Source: Oleiphilus sp.
GTDB lineage: Bacteria; Pseudomonadota; Gammaproteobacteria; Pseudomonadales; Oleiphilaceae
Length of the DNA stretch: 64,000 bases
NCBI GenBank assembly: GCA_006212045.1
Contig: PZPK01000005.1
Location: 1 to 64,000 of the forward strand
Direction of reading: 5' to 3'
The notes under the pieces were generated by a model, which had not been told where the DNA came from, did no database searches, and was given only the letters and a program-made list of their open reading frames with translations. This document shows, in pieces, positions 49,552 through 58,484 of this stretch. A program made the translations under genes and the position numbers. Position 1 is the stretch's first letter. Each line of letters opens with the position of its first letter.

Positions 49552-51654
49552 ATGAATAGAAACAGTGATACGCTTTTCCTCCTGATTCTGGAAAAGTCCC
49601 AGAATGATGCTGAAAAATTCGTCAGCCTGTTACGCAATGCCGGCATCCCTACCCGCGCCCAACAAGTGGAAGATGAAGAATCACTGGTGGCTGCACTTGA
49701 GGACAAAAACTGGGACATGTTTCTCGCGCGCGAGCAGGAAGCCGATTTTGATCTGAACCAGGCGCTGTCGCATATCAAAGACAAGGATCGCGATATTCCT
49801 TTTATCGTGCTCAGCGAGTCCTATGACGATGAAGCCGTTGTCGCCCATTTGCGTGCTGGCGCCAAGGACGTCATTCCTGTTGAGTATGACGCTCATATTG
49901 TCGCCGCGGTAAAAAGAGAGCTGGACAACCTCAACAATCGAAAGCGCCTGCGCCATCTTGAAGTCCAGATTCACGACGTTGAACACCGCTGTGAGTTACT
50001 GCTGGACAGTTCCAAGGATGCCATCGCCTATATCAATGATGGCATGCACATATACGCCAATGGCTCTTACCTGCAATTCCTCGGTTACGATGATATCGAT
50101 GAGATGATCTGTATTCCTGTGCTCGATACTTTCAACAATGAGGCACAGGAAAAGTTCAAGGAACTGTCAAAACAGTTCTATGACGATGAAGCATTTGATC
50201 CCATCGAAAATATCGAATGGGTCACCGTGCGCGAAGACGGCACTGAAATTCCGACCCAGCTAAGCCTTTCGGAAGCCAGCTATGACGGAGAAAGATGCCT
50301 GCAAATCATCATCAGGCCGCAGCAGGACAATGCCGAGCTCGAAGAAAAACTGAAAGAGATGAGTCAGGTGGACCTGGTGACAGGCCTATATAACCGCCCC
50401 TACTTTATGGAACACCTGAAAACGGCAAAAGAAAAAGCGCTCGATGATGCCCAGGCTCACGCCCTTTATTACATGACAATTGATCAGTTCCAGGAATTCA
50501 AGATGACTCTCGGAATTGCGGATACCGATGTCATATTGCGAGAACTGGCAGACCACATCAAATCCGAGATAGGCGAAGATGAAAGCAAGACGATTTCTCG
50601 CCTCAGTGATGATGTGTTCGCCGTGATCTGGCCATGCTCGGGTGTGGAAGACGCCCTTCAGGAAGGCGAGCTACTGCGAAAATCTGTCGAGGACCACCTG
50701 TTCGAGGTGGAGGGCAAAACCGTACAAGTGACCTTCAGTATTGGCGTAACCCTGATTACAGACAATGCGCCCGACATCAAGGATATTCTCGGCCGGGCAC
50801 AGGTCGCAGCAGAAGACGTACGCAAGCAGGAAGGACAGGATAAAGGCAACGGTGTTCATCTATACAAACCCAATCAGGAAAAAGTCATGGATGACCATGA
50901 CGTTGCCATTACCCTGATCGAACAGGCTCTGGACGACAACAAATTCAAACTCCTGTTTCAGCCCATCATCAGCCTGCGTGGGGAGTCCGAAGAACACTAT
51001 GAAGCTTTTGTCCGCATGCTGGACGAACAAGGCGAAGAAGTATCCCCTTATGATTTTCTGCCGCCCAGCGGACCATCACAGGTCGCCAACAAGATTGATA
51101 AATGGGTCATTCTGCAAACCGTAAAACACTTGAGCGAACACCGTTCACAGGGACATGATACCCGACTGTTTATCAACCTTTGTGGAGAAACCTTGCAGGA
51201 TCAGGCCTTCACGTCCTGGCTCAACGTAGCGCTGAAAGCAGCCAAGTTACCAGGCGACTCACTGATTTTTCAGCTTAGCGAATCCAACGCAATCACTTAC
51301 ATGAAACAGGCCAAGGAATTTGAGAAAGGTCTGCGTAGCCTGCAATGTAAATTCTCCATTAATCAGTTTGGTCGAGCCCTCAACCCCTTTAATATTTTCA
51401 AGCACCTGAGTCCGGACTACGTCAAACTGGAAGGTTCATTTACGCAGGGATTGCAAAAAGGGAATGAAGAGAAAGAAAACGTCAAGGAAATGATCCAGAC
51501 GCTCCAATCGATGGACAAGATGACCATCGTGCCTCTGGTGGAAAGCGCTGCTTTGCTGTCTACCTTGTGGCAGGCGGGTGTCAATTATATCCAGGGCTAT
51601 TATCTGCAGGCCCCTACCACCGAAATGAACTATGACTTTACCGAGGACGACTAG
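49552..51654 (+). CDS. fimX: FimX-like degenerate GGDEF-EAL protein
   Basis: c-di-GMP effector related to FimX, which controls type IV pilus assembly at the cell pole. The 700-residue protein has a receiver-like N-domain lacking a typical phospho-acceptor (about 1-120), a PAS domain (130-260), a GGDEF domain whose motif is lost (RLSDDVFAVI), and an EAL domain (440-690) reading EAF at the EAL site and NQFGRALNPF where catalytic proteins have DDFGTG. Like FimX it probably binds c-di-GMP without making or degrading it. The neighbourhood psd ... PilZ gene-fimX matches Pseudomonas. Symbol given on synteny plus architecture. Confidence 0.85.
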   Translation: MNRNSDTLFLLILEKSQNDAEKFVSLLRNAGIPTRAQQVEDEESLVAALEDKNWDMFLAREQEADFDLNQALSHIKDKDRDIPFIVLSESYDDEAVVAHLRAGAKDVIPVEYDAHIVAAVKRELDNLNNRKRLRHLEVQIHDVEHRCELLLDSSKDAIAYINDGMHIYANGSYLQFLGYDDIDEMICIPVLDTFNNEAQEKFKELSKQFYDDEAFDPIENIEWVTVREDGTEIPTQLSLSEASYDGERCLQIIIRPQQDNAELEEKLKEMSQVDLVTGLYNRPYFMEHLKTAKEKALDDAQAHALYYMTIDQFQEFKMTLGIADTDVILRELADHIKSEIGEDESKTISRLSDDVFAVIWPCSGVEDALQEGELLRKSVEDHLFEVEGKTVQVTFSIGVTLITDNAPDIKDILGRAQVAAEDVRKQEGQDKGNGVHLYKPNQEKVMDDHDVAITLIEQALDDNKFKLLFQPIISLRGESEEHYEAFVRMLDEQGEEVSPYDFLPPSGPSQVANKIDKWVILQTVKHLSEHRSQGHDTRLFINLCGETLQDQAFTSWLNVALKAAKLPGDSLIFQLSESNAITYMKQAKEFEKGLRSLQCKFSINQFGRALNPFNIFKHLSPDYVKLEGSFTQGLQKGNEEKENVKEMIQTLQSMDKMTIVPLVESAALLSTLWQAGVNYIQGYYLQAPTTEMNYDFTEDD

Positions 51655-51678
51655 CACCGTCAGTAAGGGTTAGCGAGC

Positions 51679-52233
51679 TCAGGTCAGGGGGAAAAACTGC
51701 CCAGCACTCCATATACCGGTTTGTCCGGTTTCGGTATTCTGTTCCGCAAGATCAGCCAACTCGTAGTATACCGGTCTTGCCAGACGCGCCTTAAGACTCG
51801 CTCTGACGAGCACATAGGGAATGGCATCACCCTGCGGCCCTTGCCTGAGTTCCAGAGGATGCTCCGCGTCCAGACTGAAATTGTCTGCAACGTTGGTCGA
51901 AAAATACACCTTTTGATTTCGGCCTGCCCCCTCAACATCCATCAAACGTACAACAAACGGGACATCCTCGACGGTAATTTTCATCTTCTCGGCGGGCGTT
52001 ACCAGCCAGTAACCGTCATCATCCTTGCGAAGAATCGTTGCAAACAGTCGCACGATTGCCTCTCGCTCCATCACGTCCCCCTGAAACAGCCATTGGCCCT
52101 TTCGGTCGATCGTAATATCAACTTCCCCGCTGCGCTCCGGGTGCCAGGTTTCAACCGGTGGGAGCGAATCGCCTTCCTTTATCAGCGCTCGGATTTCATT
52201 GGCAAAATTCGGTAGATCCAGTTTCATGGGCAT
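51679..52233 (-). CDS. DUF1285 family protein
   Basis: 184-residue cytoplasmic protein. The sequence PPVETWHPERSGEVDITIDRKGQWLFQG, then REAIVRLFATILRKDDDGYWLVTPAEK, is the DUF1285 pattern common in proteobacteria. Structures of this family show a small beta-rich fold; no function is assigned. AGGT 8 nt before the ATG. Second gene after the radical SAM gene on the same strand (41-bp gap), converging with fimX. Confidence 0.9.
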   Translation of the reverse strand: MPMKLDLPNFANEIRALIKEGDSLPPVETWHPERSGEVDITIDRKGQWLFQGDVMEREAIVRLFATILRKDDDGYWLVTPAEKMKITVEDVPFVVRLMDVEGAGRNQKVYFSTNVADNFSLDAEHPLELRQGPQGDAIPYVLVRASLKARLARPVYYELADLAEQNTETGQTGIWSAGQFFPLT

Positions 52234-52274
52234 GGTGTTGACCTGTCAGGGTGAGTGGGATTTTGGGTAGGAAA

Positions 52275-53168
52275 TCAGAGGCCTCGCTGCCATTCCTCTC
52301 TCAAACGAACAGTTTCTGGCCGGTAAATGGCGGCTTCCAGCTCATTCAGCAGGCGCTGTTTATCCTGCCCGAGCACGCCTTTGAGAGGCAGATAATTCGA
52401 GGCATGATCACTCCGGAAGATCGAATGTTCCAGCTCGAGGGCCTCGATGAAGGTATACAGTTCCTGGAACAACTGTCCTTGATCCATAGGCTCAAAATCT
52501 TCGAAGCCTGCACGAAAACGCGCCTCTCCCATTGGAAAACTCACAACCAGTGTGGAAACATAATCCGGTTGTGCTGCATTAACAGCCTTTGCCGAGTTAA
52601 GAGCATGTTGTCGCGAATACTTCTGGCCTCCAAGCCCGTTCAGAACCATCACCGAGGAGCGTAAACCTGCCTCCCGGATCTTGGTCAGGGCCGATACAGA
52701 ACTGTCGTAGGTTTCGCCCTTGTTAACCTTTTCGAGCACCGTATTGTCTCCTGATTCCAGACCAACATAGAGAATATCCAAGCCCAGCGCTTTTAGCTCT
52801 GCCAGATCCTCGACCGATTTTTTACCGATATTTCGCGGCAGGCAATAGGAGGAAACACGCTCAAGGTCCGGAAAACTTTCATTCAGCCAAAGCAGAATCT
52901 GCGTCAAGCGACGCACAGGGAGAATCATCGCGTCTCCATCGGCCAGAAATACCCTGCGAACACCCGGCACAGCGAGCGCCATCTGCTCAATATCGCGCCG
53001 AATGTCCTCGTCCTTGCGTGCTCTGAATTTTTTCTGTTCTTGCGTATACATTTCGCAGAACGTACATTGATTCCATGAACAACCATTGGTCACGGGCAGG
53101 ATAAAAGAACGGGCTTCGCTCGGCGGTCTGAATACCGGCTCGATGTAGCTAACAGGAAGATCAGTCAT
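52275..53168 (-). CDS. radical SAM protein with CX4CX2C cluster motif
   Basis: Radical SAM enzyme of 297 residues after moving the start to the ATG giving MTDLPVSYIEPVFRPPSEA, which avoids overlap with the divergent gene. The cluster motif is NGCSWNQCTFCEMY, i.e. CX4CX2C, one residue longer in the first gap than the canonical CX3CX2C; the codons confirm this reading. The rest looks like Elp3/HemN-type barrels: VFLADGDAMILP, LDILYVGLESGDNTVLEKVNKG, and SSVMVLNGLGG. Substrate unknown. No dedicated partner protein nearby apart from the DUF1285 gene downstream. Confidence 0.88.
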   Translation of the reverse strand: MTDLPVSYIEPVFRPPSEARSFILPVTNGCSWNQCTFCEMYTQEQKKFRARKDEDIRRDIEQMALAVPGVRRVFLADGDAMILPVRRLTQILLWLNESFPDLERVSSYCLPRNIGKKSVEDLAELKALGLDILYVGLESGDNTVLEKVNKGETYDSSVSALTKIREAGLRSSVMVLNGLGGQKYSRQHALNSAKAVNAAQPDYVSTLVVSFPMGEARFRAGFEDFEPMDQGQLFQELYTFIEALELEHSIFRSDHASNYLPLKGVLGQDKQRLLNELEAAIYRPETVRLREEWQRGL

Positions 53169-53220
53169 TTCGTGACACTCAATATCAAAGACTATGAGCG
53201 CATTATAGGTGCGGGGAGGC

Positions 53221-54378
53221 ATGGTGCAACATCTGGATGAACAGTATCTGGCGGAACAGTTTCCACAGGATCCGGAGCTTTGTTATCTGAATCACGCGGC
53301 GGTCAGCCCGTGGCCCAAGTGTGCGCAAGAAGCGCTCAATCAGTTTGCCCGTGAAAACGTTCTGAGAGGTGCCACCCACTATCCGGACTGGATGAAAATG
53401 GAAAACTCCCTGCGCCAACGCCTGTCAGCCCTGCTTGGCATCGAGTCTACAGAAGAGATTGCATTGGCAAAAAGCACGTCTGAAGCCTTGTCCACGATTG
53501 CATATGGACTGACCTGGAACGAGGGCGATGAAATCATCATCAGCAATCAGGAGTTTCCTTCCAATCGTATTGTCTGGGAATCCTTGGCTGATCAGAGCGT
53601 AAAACTGAAAATAGCCGATATTGACGCTTCCGATCCGGTTAAAGCAATCAACAGTCTGATGGGATCACGAACCCGCCTGGTGTCTATCAGTTCGGTCCAG
53701 TATGCCTCCGGACAACGCATGGATCTTCCGGCCTTGGCTCAGCTATGCAGAAAAAATCAGGTTCTGCTTTGTGTCGACGCCATTCAAAGCCTGGGAGCGC
53801 TGGCATTTGACCAAAACGAAATTCAGGCTGACTTTATTGTCGCTGACGGCCACAAATGGATGATGGCCGCTGAAGGTTTGGCCCTGCTATATGTCAAAAG
53901 CGATCATCTGCAATCACTTAAACTACACGAGTATGGCTGGCATATGGTCGCGCAGCGCGGTGATTATGATCGCCACGAATGGCGGCCGGCTGACGACGCA
54001 ACCCGGTTTGAGTGTGGCAGCCCGAACATGCTGGGGGCCTGTGTGCTGAATGCCAGTCTGGGACTGTTACTGGAGCTGGGAATCAAAAACATCGAACACG
54101 CGCTGCAAACCAGAATGCACTATCTGACAGAAAGGTTACAGGCGATTCCGGGCATCCGGATCCTGACGACACTGAACCCGGATCATCGCGCGGGTATCTT
54201 GACGTTTCTGCCTCCGGTCAAAGATCTGGTTCAGTTTCACAAATCACTGATGCGAGAACAGGTAATATGCGCGCACCGAGGCGGCGGCATACGCTTCTCC
54301 CCAGCCTTTTACACCCCACTCGAAACCATCGATCGCGCCGTAGACAGACTGGAAAGACTGATCAAAAGCAGCCCCTGA
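53221..54378 (+). CDS. class V aminotransferase (cysteine desulfurase-like)
   Basis: PLP enzyme of 385 residues, start ATG just after GGGGAGG. The PLP lysine is in DGHKWMM, the cofactor Asp in VDAIQSLGALAFD, and the substrate-side Arg region near GGGIRFSPAFYTP. It has the fold of NifS/kynureninase/isopenicillin epimerase relatives, with N-terminal YLNHAAVSPWP. The flexible Cys loop of IscS/SufS was not found, so cysteine desulfurase activity is not supported. Monocistronic, divergent from the radical SAM gene. Substrate unknown. Confidence 0.87.
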   Translation: MVQHLDEQYLAEQFPQDPELCYLNHAAVSPWPKCAQEALNQFARENVLRGATHYPDWMKMENSLRQRLSALLGIESTEEIALAKSTSEALSTIAYGLTWNEGDEIIISNQEFPSNRIVWESLADQSVKLKIADIDASDPVKAINSLMGSRTRLVSISSVQYASGQRMDLPALAQLCRKNQVLLCVDAIQSLGALAFDQNEIQADFIVADGHKWMMAAEGLALLYVKSDHLQSLKLHEYGWHMVAQRGDYDRHEWRPADDATRFECGSPNMLGACVLNASLGLLLELGIKNIEHALQTRMHYLTERLQAIPGIRILTTLNPDHRAGILTFLPPVKDLVQFHKSLMREQVICAHRGGGIRFSPAFYTPLETIDRAVDRLERLIKSSP

Positions 54379-54433
54379 GGAGCCACGACTTTAAATTGTC
54401 ATCCGGATGCAACCAAGAGGCGTAACGGCAGGC

Positions 54434-54892
54434 TTAGACGCGCCAACTGGATTCAAGGGTCGCCAGACCTTCCGCCGGCATATCCACGTTCAGGCTCACC
54501 ATCTCGGATGTGGCAAAGGGGTGGGCGTCATAGACATGACCCGCACATAAATGACTCACCAGACAGCCGACCAGAGGCTGATGTGACACCATCAATAGCG
54601 AGGTGCTTTCCGGAAGCTCGTCCAGCGCTTTCAAGACTAAAGCAGGATCCGTATCCGGAGACAGAAAACGCTTGCTCTCTATCTGAACAGAAAGATGTTG
54701 CGCAAAGATTTCCGCCGTTTGCTGCGCGCGCAACAGTTCACTGCACCAGATTGTCGTGACTTCTGACAGGGTCGAAAGATGCTCGGTAACCTGCCTTTTG
54801 CAATCAGCCCTGCCGCGCTCTGTGAGTGGCCGAAGCCGATCCGATTTGGCATCAAAAGCCGCCTCACCGTGACGGACAATAAATAATCTCAT
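54434..54892 (-). CDS. sixA: phosphohistidine phosphatase SixA
   Basis: Histidine-phosphatase superfamily protein of 152 residues; E. coli SixA removes phosphate from histidine phosphotransfer proteins (ArcB, PTS-Ntr). The catalytic RHG motif is at the very start (MRLFIVRHGEA), a second conserved His is in MVSHQPLVG, and Arg/Glu contacts in LTERGR and WCSELLRAQQTA. Length matches SixA. Follows DUF4389 by 30 bp in the gpsA-DUF4389-sixA run, an order I know from pseudomonads. Confidence 0.92.
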   Translation of the reverse strand: MRLFIVRHGEAAFDAKSDRLRPLTERGRADCKRQVTEHLSTLSEVTTIWCSELLRAQQTAEIFAQHLSVQIESKRFLSPDTDPALVLKALDELPESTSLLMVSHQPLVGCLVSHLCAGHVYDAHPFATSEMVSLNVDMPAEGLATLESSWRV

Positions 54893-54922
54893 GACACTGC
54901 CTGGCCCACACGGGTCATCGAA

Positions 54923-55228
54923 CTAGCTATCCTGAGTCGCGCTGGAAGTGGTGCTTTCATCCACTGGCAGTTCGGGGTCGGGCCAGCTTGAGAATGGGTA
55001 TGGTTTGGTATCCGAGCTGTAACTCAGAAAAGCCGCGATTTCCTTTACATACTGACCAAGGCTTGCGCCGAACTCCCGCAGAGTATTGCTCGGCTCCCCG
55101 GTAAACAGATTCAGTGCGGTTTGAATGATCGTAATGCCCAACAGTAACAATTCTGTGAAGCTGTAGATCACATAGAACAGAACCACATAAAGGATTCTGA
55201 TCAGTTTGTTTTCATTCGACTCTTCCAT
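54923..55228 (-). CDS. DUF4389 membrane protein
   Basis: About 101 residues. Two ATG codons in tandem follow GGGGGA; the second (used here) has the better spacing. Two hydrophobic segments (ILYVVLFYVIYSFTELLLLGITIIQTALNLFTG) are followed by an amphipathic helix FGASLGQYVKEIAAFLSY and a PWPDPE-type tail, the DUF4389 pattern. Likely an inner-membrane protein of unknown function, between gpsA and sixA. Confidence 0.9.
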   Translation of the reverse strand: MEESNENKLIRILYVVLFYVIYSFTELLLLGITIIQTALNLFTGEPSNTLREFGASLGQYVKEIAAFLSYSSDTKPYPFSSWPDPELPVDESTTSSATQDS

Positions 55229-55276
55229 CATTCCCCCAGTCGGGCGTTGATTGTTGCCCGAGAAATCACTGCCTAC

Positions 55277-56305
55277 TCATATCTGGTCTTTCGGGAGCGT
55301 AAACTCCACATCAGAATTATGTTCTCCGGACATAAGCTGCCCGATCACCGTATGCAATGGCACTTTGTTGTATATTACCTGATACAAACCCTGCACTAAC
55401 GGCATGTATATATCCTGCTCATCTGCACAGCGCTTGACCTGTAACAGGGTATTCACCCCCTCAGCCACCTCACCCAGCTCGGCAACTGCGTCTTCCATGG
55501 TTTTCCCTTCTCCGAATGCATAACCAACACGATAGTTTCTGCTGAGCGGTGATGCACAGGTCGCAATCAAGTCACCGACACCTGCCAGCCCCAGAAAAGT
55601 CATGGGGTTAGCGCCTTGCGCAACGGCAAAACGTCCCATTTCAGCGAGACTCCTGGTTAACAGCATGGCTACGGTATTTTCGCCTAGCTGTTTGGCCGCT
55701 ACAATGCCGGCCATAATCGCATAAATATTTTTCAGCGCGCCGCCCAGCTCCACGCCTTGCACATCGGCATTGGCATAGACCCGGAAATAGGCGCAACCCA
55801 AAGCCTCCTGCACAGTCTGCCGCAATTCAGAGGACTCGCTGGCAATGACCGACGCCGTTAACTGGTGCAAAGCAATTTCCTTCGCCAGATTTGGACCACT
55901 CAATACACCCAGAGCGTTGCCGGGGAACTCGTCCCGCAACACATCACTCATCAGATTCAGGGTGCCGGGTTCGATTCCCTTGGTGGTACTGATCAGCATC
56001 TGAGAAGCCCTGATATAAGGCTTTGATTTCTGAACGACGGAACGAAAGGACTTGCTCGGAATAGAAAAGAATACCAGATCGGCCTGATCGAGGGCCTGTT
56101 CAAGATCTGTGAAAGCGCTCAGGTTCTGATGCAGTGACAGGTCCGGCAGATAACGCTGGTTTACACGTGTCTGCTCGATTGCTTGAGCCGCTTCACGACT
56201 ACGCATCCATAACCTGACATCATGACCATTTTCAGCGGCGATATTGGCTATAGCAGTACCGAAACTGCCACCACCCAGTACAGCAATCGCATTGCTTGTC
56301 GACAT
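55277..56305 (-). CDS. gpsA: glycerol-3-phosphate dehydrogenase [NAD(P)+]
   Basis: Cytosolic enzyme reducing dihydroxyacetone phosphate to sn-glycerol-3-phosphate for phospholipid synthesis. The 342-residue protein has the N-terminal Rossmann motif [20 protein letters not shown], then [19 protein letters not shown], the catalytic Lys in [14 protein letters not shown], and [23 protein letters not shown] 6 nt before ATG. Heads the run gpsA-DUF4389-sixA and follows the STAS gene by 51 bp. Confidence 0.97.
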   Translation of the reverse strand: MSTSNAIAVLGGGSFGTAIANIAAENGHDVRLWMRSREAAQAIEQTRVNQRYLPDLSLHQNLSAFTDLEQALDQADLVFFSIPSKSFRSVVQKSKPYIRASQMLISTTKGIEPGTLNLMSDVLRDEFPGNALGVLSGPNLAKEIALHQLTASVIASESSELRQTVQEALGCAYFRVYANADVQGVELGGALKNIYAIMAGIVAAKQLGENTVAMLLTRSLAEMGRFAVAQGANPMTFLGLAGVGDLIATCASPLSRNYRVGYAFGEGKTMEDAVAELGEVAEGVNTLLQVKRCADEQDIYMPLVQGLYQVIYNKVPLHTVIGQLMSGEHNSDVEFTLPKDQI

Positions 56306-56356
56306 GCAGCCTTGTCTCTTGAATGGATTTGAATTTTCAGGGCCGGAGTTCGAGCC

Positions 56357-56869
56357 CTAACTGGCCTGTGAGGATACACCTTCTCGCATATCCAGTTCCA
56401 GTGCGCTGACCAGATCTTTAAATTGATCCCGGTTGTGCTCGTTCATGTCCATCAGCACTTTGTGGGCATCCAGGACATGCTCACGCAACTCAGCTTCTGA
56501 AACATCCTGAGGTGTAATCTCCTGCAGCTGCTCGTTCGTGAGGGCGGGCTCTTTGACGACAATGTAGAAGCTATCGAAGCCCATGGCCAGCAAGATACGG
56601 GTAATATCGGGGTTGGTTGAAACGACGGAGGGCAGAAAATGGCTCTTTGCTTTGGCTCGAATGGCCAGTTTTGCCAACAGCCCAAGCGTCGTGCTGTCTA
56701 TCAGCGAAGTCTCGCTCAGGTCGACCACAAGGCTCATGAAGTTCGGGTCTGTTACGATAGACTCAATGGAAGCGTCGATGGTTGAACAGAAATTCAACCG
56801 CACTTCTCCCACCAGCTTGAGAATGTAAACACCAGAGCTTTCAGCGAGTAATATTTTGCATACTGACAT
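56357..56869 (-). CDS. STAS-domain anti-anti-sigma-like protein
   Basis: 170-residue protein whose first 100 residues form a STAS domain: YILKLVGEVRLNFCSTIDASI, then SLVVDLSETSLIDSTTLGLLAKLA with the expected phospho-Ser in IDSTTLG. A C-terminal acidic helical tail (about 110-170) is extra. In partner-switch systems such as HsbA/HsbR of Pseudomonas a phosphatase removes this phosphate and frees an anti-sigma factor target. It follows the RsbU-like phosphatase gene by 45 bp. No anti-sigma kinase is encoded next to them. Confidence 0.88.
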   Translation of the reverse strand: MSVCKILLAESSGVYILKLVGEVRLNFCSTIDASIESIVTDPNFMSLVVDLSETSLIDSTTLGLLAKLAIRAKAKSHFLPSVVSTNPDITRILLAMGFDSFYIVVKEPALTNEQLQEITPQDVSEAELREHVLDAHKVLMDMNEHNRDQFKDLVSALELDMREGVSSQAS

Positions 56870-56914
56870 CTATTTTCTACTCTTCAGCCTTGTAAATTCT
56901 GCCAACCGTGGTCC

Positions 56915-58102
56915 TCATTGGTTGCCCCAGTTGGCGACATCACGTACCGTCAAAACAGCGATATCATCCGGCAGCTCGTCAACATTGTCCAAACCCAGTG
57001 ACGAAAGGAGCGATTCTATCCCCCGTTGCTCACTGCATACAACATCTAATAGTAACTTTTCTTTATCATTGAGTGATTTCCCCGCAATTACTTCCAGAAT
57101 TCCATCCGAAAATACCGTAATAGAGAAGCCTGGCTCCAGTGTGCGCTTGTAGACTTCAAACTCCGGGTCGGGAAAAAGACCCAGCGCTACACCCCGCCCC
57201 TCCAGATACTCGGCCTGTCCATGCTCTTTGAGAACCGGAACCGGAAAATGACCACCAATGGCATACTCCAAAACACTTGCCCTGCGATCAAGAAGGCCGG
57301 CAAATACGGTAATGTGCTTGCCGATATTGGATGCGTTCAGCTCCTGATTGATCCGTTTCAGAAATCGGGCAGGACACGTCAGTTCATCGCTGGAGCCACG
57401 CTTGTAGTTGCGCTTCAAACGCATGGTCAGGTTTTTCAAGAGCACGGTGACAAAGGCAGATGACGCTCCGTGGCCGGAAACATCTGCAAAATAGAAAATT
57501 GTGCGGGACGCATCCAGGTTGAAATAATCCAGAAAGTCGCCGCTCAGATACAAAGAAGGTTTGACGCAATGATCAAACTCCAGGCCCTGAATCACTTTTC
57601 CGGAATCCGGCAACATTTTTAACTGTATTTCCCGCCCGGCTTTCTGGTCAGTGCGCAATGCGTTGAGGCCTTCCCTCAGTTTGGAATTGCGTTCTTCCAA
57701 CTCCTGATGCAAGCGTTTGTTCAGCTTGTTGAGACGAATTTTGTCCAGAATGCCATGAATGACCTTATCGACATTATGAAAATCATCAATCGGTTTGAGA
57801 ATAAAGTCGGACGCACCTGCCCGTAAGCAGGCGACAACATCACCCGAGGTACCCACCTCCGACACGACCACAACCGGAGCCATCATTCGGTCGCTTTTAA
57901 TATAGGGGAGTTCTCGAACATGTTCATTGTCAAGATCAACAAAGACCAGAGAGGGGGGCTCATCCGCCTCTAGTAGAGAAGCATCATGCACGGTGCCGAC
58001 CTGCTGCACGTAATACCCGATCTGAGTCAGATACTCAGCCAATTGCCGCCGATCACTTTCATTGTGATCGATAACAAGTATGTAATCGGCTACATCAGAC
58101 AT
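56915..58102 (-). CDS. response regulator with PP2C (RsbU/SpoIIE-type) phosphatase domain
   Basis: 395-residue signalling protein. N-terminal receiver domain (about 1-125; VIDHNESDR, acceptor Asp in LVFVDLDNEH, Lys in FILKPIDD), a coiled-coil linker (130-165; LNKLNKRLHQELEERNSKLREGL), then a SpoIIE/PP2C serine phosphatase (about 170-390) with GDFLDYF, FYFADVSGHGASSAF and SITVFSDGILEV metal-binding motifs. It likely dephosphorylates the downstream STAS protein. Unlike HsbR of P. aeruginosa it carries no HATPase anti-sigma domain at its C-terminus. AAGG about 10 nt before ATG. Confidence 0.92.
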   Translation of the reverse strand: MSDVADYILVIDHNESDRRQLAEYLTQIGYYVQQVGTVHDASLLEADEPPSLVFVDLDNEHVRELPYIKSDRMMAPVVVVSEVGTSGDVVACLRAGASDFILKPIDDFHNVDKVIHGILDKIRLNKLNKRLHQELEERNSKLREGLNALRTDQKAGREIQLKMLPDSGKVIQGLEFDHCVKPSLYLSGDFLDYFNLDASRTIFYFADVSGHGASSAFVTVLLKNLTMRLKRNYKRGSSDELTCPARFLKRINQELNASNIGKHITVFAGLLDRRASVLEYAIGGHFPVPVLKEHGQAEYLEGRGVALGLFPDPEFEVYKRTLEPGFSITVFSDGILEVIAGKSLNDKEKLLLDVVCSEQRGIESLLSSLGLDNVDELPDDIAVLTVRDVANWGNQ

Positions 58103-58484
58103 TCACGGTACCTTTGTTAACAACACGACGCTTCTTTGAGTATAGGTCAAGTCACGCCTCTGCTGGTTCTGGTTTTCCTCAAACTACGTCCATGTCCAGT
58201 GGTTTACAATGTTACATCTGGCTATGCCCTGTAGATCGGCCTTTTGGGCTAGCCACGACTCACCTGAAAACGAATCTTATCGTCAGGCATTCAGCGCTTT
58301 TCACTCGGTATACCAAGCACAAAAAAGGCCAAGTATGCGTCGAGAGCCAAACCGGATAATCACCCCAGTGACAACAAACCTTTTCGTGCCGTCCGGATCA
58401 GGTTACTCTTGTCCCTGCTTATAGCTATAAAGCTAGTCTCAGGATTTAGAGTATTCACACTAATTTACGAATTGGAAGACCTGC
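58103..58484. other. intergenic region between divergent genes
   Basis: About 380 bp separating the phosphatase/STAS operon and the HD-hydrolase/TetR operon, so it should contain two promoters. No convincing pair or palindrome for the TetR protein was found. The short ORFs in the track here have no recognisable features. Confidence 0.35.
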
